Assembly: GCA_020217035.1 (NCBI GenBank)
Contig: JAIWOG010000121.1
Location: 1 to 10,000, forward strand
Direction of reading: 5' to 3'
Source: Magnetospirillum sp.
GTDB taxonomy: Bacteria; Pseudomonadota; Alphaproteobacteria; Rhodospirillales; Magnetospirillaceae
DNA: 10,000 nt
The translations under genes and the position numbers were made by a program. Within the stretch, counting starts at the first letter, position 1; each line of letters starts with the position of its first letter. This document shows, in pieces, positions 6,360 to 10,000 of this stretch. The notes below the pieces were generated by a model. That model did not search any database. It was given only the letters and a program-made list of their open reading frames with translations, and was not told the origin of the DNA.

Positions 6360-6447
6360 GACGCAGAAGGCGTCACTCCCCAGAACAGGGAAATCGCTGC
6401 CGGGTGACCCGGCAAATGTTGCCGAGAGGGCGGCAAAGCCTGCCGCC
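6360..6447 (+). promoter_or_regulatory. Run of hairpins in the leader of the ECF sigma operon
   Basis: Four stems are readable. GACGC/GCGTC (6360-6374) has a 5-base loop. TGCCGGGT/ACCCGGCA (6398-6414) is an 8-bp palindrome around one base. TTGCCG/CGGCAA spans 6419-6436, and GGCGGCA/TGCCGCC spans 6429-6447. The last two share bases 6429-6436 and cannot form together, the logic of an attenuator or switch; the last is followed by TTTGGGGG. I do not recognise a named riboswitch. If it lies in the transcript it is 5' UTR of the sigma gene. Confidence 0.45.
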
Positions 6448-6484
6448 TTTGGGGGTGGAGTGTTTCGATGATCCGGATGCGGCC

Positions 6485-7054
6485 ATGAACGACAGCCGCG
6501 ACGACGACGAATTGCTGGAACTGACGGCCACGGGGAACCGTGACGCCTTTCAAATCCTGATGGAAAGGCACGTCAAATCCATGTTGATGCTGGCCCAGAG
6601 GGTCAGCGGCAATTCCGACGACGCCGAGGAACTGGTCCAGGACGCCTTCTTGAAGGTGTGGACGCAGGCGCCCAAGTGGCGCCGCGACGGGGCCGCGCAA
6701 TTTTCCACCTGGCTTTACCGGGTGGTGCTGAACGGCTGCCTGGACCGGCGCCGCCGACCGGTCTGGACCGGCTTGGACGAGGCCGCCGAACTGGCCGACA
6801 CCGCCCCCGGCGCCGCCCAGCATCTGGCCCGAAGCCAAAGCCGCGCCCTGATCCAGGCGGCCATGGGAACCATCCCCGAACGCCAACGCGCCGCCCTTTT
6901 CCTGCACTATTTTTCTGAAATCAGCGCCCCCCAGGCGGCTCAGGTGCTGGATATCAGCGTGCCGGCCATGGAAGCCCTCTTGATACGCGGCAAGCGAGCG
7001 CTTAAGAAGGAATTGATACGCCGAGGCGTCACCGACCTTGGAGACATGCTTTGA
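6485..7054 (+). CDS. ECF-type RNA polymerase sigma factor
   Basis: A 189-residue extracytoplasmic-function sigma factor. Region 2 covers about residues 8-85 (DDDELLELTATGNRDAFQIL, then EELVQDAFLKVWTQAPKW and FSTWLYRVVLNGCLDRRRR). Region 4 covers about 120-178 (IPERQRAALFLHYF, then SAPQAAQVLDISVPAMEALL and IRGKRALKKEL, the -35-binding HTH). The start is taken as the ATG at 6485, which puts region 2 at the usual distance; a GTG at 6455 is an in-frame alternative and neither has a strong ribosome site. The TGA at 7052-7054 overlaps the next start. It is followed by a membrane anti-sigma candidate and a metal-sensor-like protein, as in CnrH-CnrY-CnrX-type systems. Its targets probably include one or both divergent operons, which is inferred. 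Confidence 0.94.
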   Translation: MNDSRDDDELLELTATGNRDAFQILMERHVKSMLMLAQRVSGNSDDAEELVQDAFLKVWTQAPKWRRDGAAQFSTWLYRVVLNGCLDRRRRPVWTGLDEAAELADTAPGAAQHLARSQSRALIQAAMGTIPERQRAALFLHYFSEISAPQAAQVLDISVPAMEALLIRGKRALKKELIRRGVTDLGDML

Positions 7055-7377
7055 CCGCGGACGGGCTTGATACGCTGATCAAGAACGCCTTCCCCGCCAC
7101 CGACATCCCGCCCGACCAAGTGCAACGGGTGATGGCGGGGGTGTTCGCGCGTCTGGATCAAACGCAGCCGCAAGTCCGCCTCAACCGCTGGCAACGCCTG
7201 GGACAATTGCTGTCCGAGCTGACCCCGGCCCCTTGGGTTCTGGTTCGCCAGGCCGCCCTGCCCGTGGCCCTGGCCCTGGCCCTGGGCGTTTACCTGGGAC
7301 AGGTTCCCCGCCAGACCGCGCCGCAAGTCCAATTGCTGGCCAGCCTGACCAGCCCCTTGATGAGCGCGGGCTATTGA
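7051..7377 (+). CDS. Single-pass membrane protein, probable anti-sigma factor
   Basis: A 108-residue protein with a cytoplasmic N-terminal part (about 1-62), one membrane helix (about 67-86, QAALPVALALALGVYLGQV) and a short outer tail ending in SPLMSAGY. That is the CnrY-like plan: the N-terminal segment holds the sigma factor and the helix links to a periplasmic sensor. Sequence similarity to named anti-sigmas is weak; the call rests on topology and position. The start is TTG at 7051, overlapping the sigma stop (TTGA), with GGAGA (7040-7044) well placed. Its TGA overlaps the ATG of the sensor gene, so all three should be made in coupled amounts. Confidence 0.75.
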   Translation: MTADGLDTLIKNAFPATDIPPDQVQRVMAGVFARLDQTQPQVRLNRWQRLGQLLSELTPAPWVLVRQAALPVALALALGVYLGQVPRQTAPQVQLLASLTSPLMSAGY

Positions 7378-7814
7378 TGGCCGAACACCCCATCTTGCGA
7401 TGGCTGTTGCCGGTTTCGCTGACGGTGAACGCGTTCCTGGGCGGGTTGATGGTCAGCCAATGGCAGAAACCCGCTGTCCCGCCGCCGCCGCGACCGGAAC
7501 GGATGATCGAGGAAATGGCGGAAACCCTGCCCGCGGCCGACGCCGCCATCCTGCGGCAAAGCTTCGGAGCGCGTACCGCCAAGCTGGAACACCGTCCCCG
7601 CAACCCCGAGGAAATGTTCCTGAAGATCGGCGCCGCCCTGAAGACCGAGCCCTTCGACCCCCTGGCCCTGGCCGCCATCTTCCGCGACGGTCGCAAGAGC
7701 CGCGACGCCATGGACGATACCATCGAAGGCGCCCTGGTGGACGCCGCCACCAAGATGTCCGCCGAGGGCCGCCATAAACTGGCCGACTGGCACCCCCGCC
7801 CACCACGTGACTGA
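7377..7814 (+). CDS. Membrane-anchored periplasmic metal-sensor-like protein (Metal_resist/CnrX type)
   Basis: A 145-residue protein with an N-terminal membrane anchor (about 8-27, RWLLPVSLTVNAFLGGLMVS), a Pro-rich spacer (33-40) and a helical periplasmic domain. The segments LPAADAAILRQSF, AALKTEPFDPLALAAIF and the KMSAEGRHKLADW tail fit the heavy-metal-resistance/periplasmic sensor family related to CnrX and ZraP. His and Met residues (H72, M80, H133, H139) are few, so metal choice cannot be read. The start is the ATG at 7377, overlapping the previous stop (TGATG); an in-frame ATG at 7233 would bury most of the anti-sigma gene and is rejected. It likely senses a periplasmic ion or stress and controls the anti-sigma. 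Confidence 0.82.
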   Translation: MAEHPILRWLLPVSLTVNAFLGGLMVSQWQKPAVPPPPRPERMIEEMAETLPAADAAILRQSFGARTAKLEHRPRNPEEMFLKIGAALKTEPFDPLALAAIFRDGRKSRDAMDDTIEGALVDAATKMSAEGRHKLADWHPRPPRD

Positions 7815-7824
7815 ACCGCCCGAC

Positions 7825-7856
7825 AAAAACCCCGCCAAGATTTGCTCTGGGCGGGG
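7825..7856 (-). terminator. Intrinsic terminator of flbT
   Basis: On the - strand CCCCGCC (7850-7856) pairs with GGCGGGG (7830-7836) and is followed directly by TTTTTG. It starts 8 bases past the flbT stop. The stem may also stop + strand transcription from the sensor gene. Confidence 0.85.
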
Positions 7857-7864
7857 GTAGGGTT

Positions 7865-8317
7865 TCAGCCGACGCTGTCGTCCCGTGCCGGGGTGTCGCC
7901 CAGCTTGGCGCTCCACGTTTCGGCCGCCCGTTCCAGCTTGGCCAGCACCTCGGATTCGTGCTTCAGCAGCTTGCGCGACGATTTCAGCGCCTTGTAGTAC
8001 AGGCCCGCCGCCAGCTCGTCGCGGATTTCCTGGCCGATATCCACCGCCGACGGACAGGCGTCCAGGTATTCCACCAGGTAATGGGTGAACAGCGTCAAGT
8101 AATGGTCGCGCTTTTCCGGGAAGATGTAGGCGCATTGCAGGCAGAAATAGACCCGTGCCGCCGGCGTCGCGATGTCGTCGTTGGTCAGGATTTCCTTTTG
8201 CCGTAAGATGTTGGATTCATTGTGAATCCTAAGCTTGGTATTGGCGCCGGCATTTTCGATGACAGCACCGTTGATGATGACTTTTTCACCAGGCTTGAGG
8301 TCGATCAGCAAAGGCAA
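7865..8317 (-). CDS. flbT: FlbT, post-transcriptional flagellin regulator
   Basis: A 150-residue protein with the family signature at the N-terminus: LIDLKPGEKVIINGAVIENA, then LRIHNESNILRQKEIL, and PAARVYFCLQCAYIFPE in the middle. In Caulobacter FlbT binds flagellin mRNA leaders and represses flagellin until hook assembly, with FlaF as counterpart. The length matches the family. The start is a TTG at 8317 that aligns with family N-termini, with GGAGAG six bases upstream. No flaF or flagellin gene is in the window, so it stands apart here, with its own promoter and terminator. The C-terminal 40 residues are helical and less conserved. Confidence 0.95.
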   Translation of the reverse strand: MPLLIDLKPGEKVIINGAVIENAGANTKLRIHNESNILRQKEILTNDDIATPAARVYFCLQCAYIFPEKRDHYLTLFTHYLVEYLDACPSAVDIGQEIRDELAAGLYYKALKSSRKLLKHESEVLAKLERAAETWSAKLGDTPARDDSVG

Positions 8318-8358
8318 GGGAAACTCTCCTGGACGGCGGATGCGGACTTGCTTCCAGC

Positions 8359-8385
8359 ATTATACCCTTGGGCCGTCGGGCGCAA
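8359..8385 (-). promoter_or_regulatory. Promoter of flbT with consensus TATAAT
   Basis: On the - strand a perfect TATAAT (8359-8364) lies about 42 bases before the flbT start. TTGCGC (8380-8385) is a fair -35 but with a short 15-base spacer. It sits in the 80-base gap after the isomerase gene and would separate flbT from that operon. Confidence 0.5.
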
Positions 8386-8397
8386 TGCCGGGCTGCC

Positions 8398-9000
8398 CTA
8401 CCATCCCCCGCTTTCCAGCCAACGCCGCACCATGGGCAGGCGGTCCGAGCCCCAGAACCCCTCGTCCCCGATCATGAAGAACGGCGAGCCGAACACCCCC
8501 TTGGCGATGGCCGCGTCGGTTTCGTCCTTGCAGCGGGCCTTGAAGGCCGGGTCGTCCATGGCGGCCAGGGCGGCGGCGGCGTCATGGCCGCACTGGGCCG
8601 CCACGTCGGCCACCACCGATTTCTCGCCGATATTGCGGTTATGGGCGAAATAGGCGGCGAAGGCGGCGCGGGCGAAACCTTTGGCGGCGGCCGGATCCAG
8701 GGAATCCAGCCACCAGAAGACACGAGCGGCGGCGATGGTGGCCACCGGGAAGGGATCGGGGAAGGCGTAAGGGATGCCGGTCATCCGCCCCAGGCGGTCC
8801 CAATCGTGGCGACTGTACGCCCCCTTCAACGGCTGGGTGACCAGCAATTGGTTGCCCGACGCCTTGAAGGCCGGCCCCAGCAGGATGGGTATCCAACGGC
8901 AAGTGGCGCCGGTCTCGGCCGCCACCTGTTCGATGCCGTCAACGGCGAAATAGGCGTAGGGCGACGAGAAGTCGAAATAGAAGTCGACAATCTTGCTCAT
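8398..9000 (-). CDS. 2-hydroxychromene-2-carboxylate isomerase-like protein (DsbA/GST-kappa fold)
   Basis: A 200-residue protein of the DsbA-like thioredoxin fold. The N-terminal YFDFSSPYAYF carries the Ser-Pro that replaces the CxxC of DsbA and binds glutathione in kappa-class GSTs. GSPFF (171-175) and FWGSDRLPMV near the C-terminus are the other family hallmarks. The founding enzyme (NahD) isomerises 2-hydroxychromene-2-carboxylate with glutathione in naphthalene breakdown. No other such genes are here, so the substrate is probably different. The start is the ATG at 9000 (GGACAG upstream), ten bases after the SDR stop; co-transcription is likely. Confidence 0.9.
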   Translation of the reverse strand: MSKIVDFYFDFSSPYAYFAVDGIEQVAAETGATCRWIPILLGPAFKASGNQLLVTQPLKGAYSRHDWDRLGRMTGIPYAFPDPFPVATIAAARVFWWLDSLDPAAAKGFARAAFAAYFAHNRNIGEKSVVADVAAQCGHDAAAALAAMDDPAFKARCKDETDAAIAKGVFGSPFFMIGDEGFWGSDRLPMVRRWLESGGW

Positions 9001-9010
9001 GGGCTCTGTC

Positions 9011-9679
9011 CTACCACGCCACTTCGCTGCCGTCGAAATGGAAGAACTTTCCACTGTCGTTTAGTTTTACTTTATCCAGAACCGCCTTCATGCCGGCGAC
9101 CGCCTGGGGCGGGGTCAAGGGCGCGTTGGGGCCACCCATGTCGGTCCGCACCCACCCCGGAGACAGGGCGATCACCGCGATCTGACGGGCCGCCAGATCC
9201 AGGGACAGGCTTTTCACCACCATGTTGAGCGCCGCCTTGGACGCCCGATAGGCGTAGAACCCGCCCGAGGTGTTTTCCGCCACCGACCCCATCTTGGACG
9301 AAATGGCCGCGATGATTCCACCCGCCGGCACCTGGTCGGCGAACAGTTCCGCCACCTGCAACGGCGCCAGGGCGTTGACCCGCATGACCTTCAGGAAACC
9401 GTCGGCATCCACCGCGCCGAAGCCTTGGTTATCGCCATAGATGCCGGCGTTGTTCAAGACGACGTCCAGGCTGATGCCCGCCAAGGTCGCCTTCAGCCGC
9501 TTCAAGGTGGACAGGTCGGCGACGTCGGCCACATAGACCTCGGCCCCGGCGTCGGAAACCGCCTTTCCCGACAAGGGGTCGCGCACCGTGGCCAGGACCC
9601 GCCAGCCGGCGGCGGCGTATTGGCGGGCGAATTCCAGTCCCAGGCCGCGATTGGCCCCGGTGATCAAGATGGTCGGCAT
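9011..9679 (-). CDS. Short-chain dehydrogenase/reductase (C-factor-like SDR)
   Basis: A 222-residue Rossmann-fold oxidoreductase. The cofactor loop TGANRGLG is at 7-14, NNAG at 76-79, catalytic Ser at 127/128 (ISSKMGS) and YRASK gives Y144 and K148. SPGWVRTDMGG at 173-183 is typical of the C-factor/carbonyl-reductase branch. R33 after the second strand (TVRD) suggests NADPH preference. The start is the ATG at 9679 with GGAGAC upstream; in-frame ATGs at 9712 and 9727 add residues with no family match. It heads a probable operon with the isomerase-like gene. Substrate is unknown. Confidence 0.93.
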   Translation of the reverse strand: MPTILITGANRGLGLEFARQYAAAGWRVLATVRDPLSGKAVSDAGAEVYVADVADLSTLKRLKATLAGISLDVVLNNAGIYGDNQGFGAVDADGFLKVMRVNALAPLQVAELFADQVPAGGIIAAISSKMGSVAENTSGGFYAYRASKAALNMVVKSLSLDLAARQIAVIALSPGWVRTDMGGPNAPLTPPQAVAGMKAVLDKVKLNDSGKFFHFDGSEVAW

Positions 9680-9722
9680 GGTCTTGCGTCTCCGTGCTTG
9701 CAGGTCTTTCATGCTATCCGCG

Positions 9723-9750
9723 CTCATAGGCTATGACAAACCCTCACCAA
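9723..9750 (-). promoter_or_regulatory. Possible promoter and dyad upstream of the SDR gene
   Basis: On the - strand TTGGTG (9745-9750) and TATGAG (9723-9728) are 16 bases apart. The -10 lies in the inverted repeat TCATAG-G-CTATGA (9724-9736). A second dyad, CGGTTA/TAACCG (9752-9775), is close to the divergent methyltransferase gene. These suggest local regulation but are short enough to be chance. Confidence 0.3.
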
Positions 9751-9802
9751 CCGGTTATGGTCATTTCGGTAACCGCCCGACTAAAGTGGGGGATGTTTGG
9801 GT

Positions 9803-10000
9803 ATGTTGCTTGATCCAGGCCAGGACGCCGCCACGTTCAGCGCCTATCGCGCCGGCTTCCCCGAGTTGCTGCGCCAGCGGCTGCAATCCATGGGTTTCGG
9901 CCAGGCCGGAAGCCGAATCCTTGATTTGGGCTGCGGCCGGGGCGATCTGGCGAAGATGTTCGCCGAAACCAGCTGCGCGGTGACCGCCCTCGATATTTCG
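9803..10000 (+). CDS. Class I SAM-dependent methyltransferase (3'-truncated by window edge)
   Basis: Sixty-six codons are visible, open to the window end. The N-terminus reads MLLDPGQDAATFSAYRAGFP, then motif I (ILDLGCGRGDLA, the AdoMet glycine loop) and the acidic end of strand two (VTALDIS). This is the start of a Rossmann-like methyltransferase; the substrate cannot be inferred from this part. The start is the ATG at 9803 with GGGGGA about ten bases upstream. An ATG at 9793 is in another frame and meets a stop at once. It diverges from the SDR gene. Confidence 0.88.
   Translation, partial: MLLDPGQDAATFSAYRAGFPELLRQRLQSMGFGQAGSRILDLGCGRGDLAKMFAETSCAVTALDIS

Larger units (their letters stand above)
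6082..6484. promoter_or_regulatory. 403-base divergent regulatory region
   Basis: No gene is seen here. The middle (about 6140-6280) is AT-rich, unlike the flanks. It contains dyads at 6200-6251, a TGCAC/GTGCA dyad (6259-6263 with 6279-6283), one copy of CCGAATTGTCG facing each operon (- strand 6108-6118; + strand 6288-6298), and CCGTGTTAGG (- strand 6128-6137). Four small hairpins occupy 6360-6447. These parts are listed separately where they can be described. Confidence 0.7.

Noticed and set aside
7371..8135. 254-codon - strand frame between the sensor and flbT genes
   Set aside because: It crosses the flbT terminator and is out of frame with flbT; both real genes explain the DNA.
8318..8397. 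Sigma54 promoter upstream of flbT
   Set aside because: A GGCATTGC string suggested it, but the GG-N10-GC spacing is not met; the TATAAT box explains the region better.
8368..9228. 286-codon + strand frame opposite the isomerase and SDR genes
   Set aside because: The - strand frames have complete enzyme motifs; this one has none.

Overview
This GC-rich window looks like an alphaproteobacterium of the Rhodospirillaceae/Magnetospirillum type. The evidence is an flbT flagellar regulator, a free-standing TrpB2-type enzyme, a CnrYXH-like sigma/anti-sigma/metal-sensor cassette and strong GC3 bias. The genus is an inference from gene content, not a measured result.

Positions 1-2508 are the right end of an integrated element (prophage or genomic island). 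It carries a 5'-truncated DUF5131 (phage Gp37/Gp68) gene, a small AlpA/excisionase-like DNA-binding protein and a tyrosine integrase with an intact catalytic set, all packed tightly on the + strand. The element abuts the 3' end of an intact tRNA-Lys(CTT) gene on the - strand (2509-2584), the likely attachment site. Two repeats of TTGCAAACC and a long hairpin lie between integrase and tRNA.

Positions 2585-4134 return to the chromosome: a tRNA promoter, then a stand-alone TrpB2-like PLP enzyme. Its stop codon overlaps that of the next, convergent gene.

Positions 4131-7814 are the most interesting part. A - strand operon encodes a protein with three tandem (canonical plus degenerate) EF-hand pairs, an acidic Pro-rich protein, and a short protein that reads like ECF sigma region 2 without region 4. 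Divergent from it is a + strand operon of a full ECF sigma factor, a single-pass anti-sigma candidate and a membrane-anchored periplasmic metal-sensor-like protein, coupled by overlapping stop/start codons. The 403-base divergent region holds operator-like dyads, an 11-base element present once facing each operon, and a run of hairpins just upstream of the sigma gene. I infer a Ca2+- or metal-linked transmembrane sigma circuit with a sigma-like paralogue inside the EF-hand operon.

Positions 7815-9679 (- strand) hold flbT, with its own terminator and a TATAAT promoter, and a two-gene operon of a short-chain dehydrogenase and a DsbA-fold 2-hydroxychromene-2-carboxylate isomerase-like protein. 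The window ends inside a class I SAM methyltransferase gene on the + strand.
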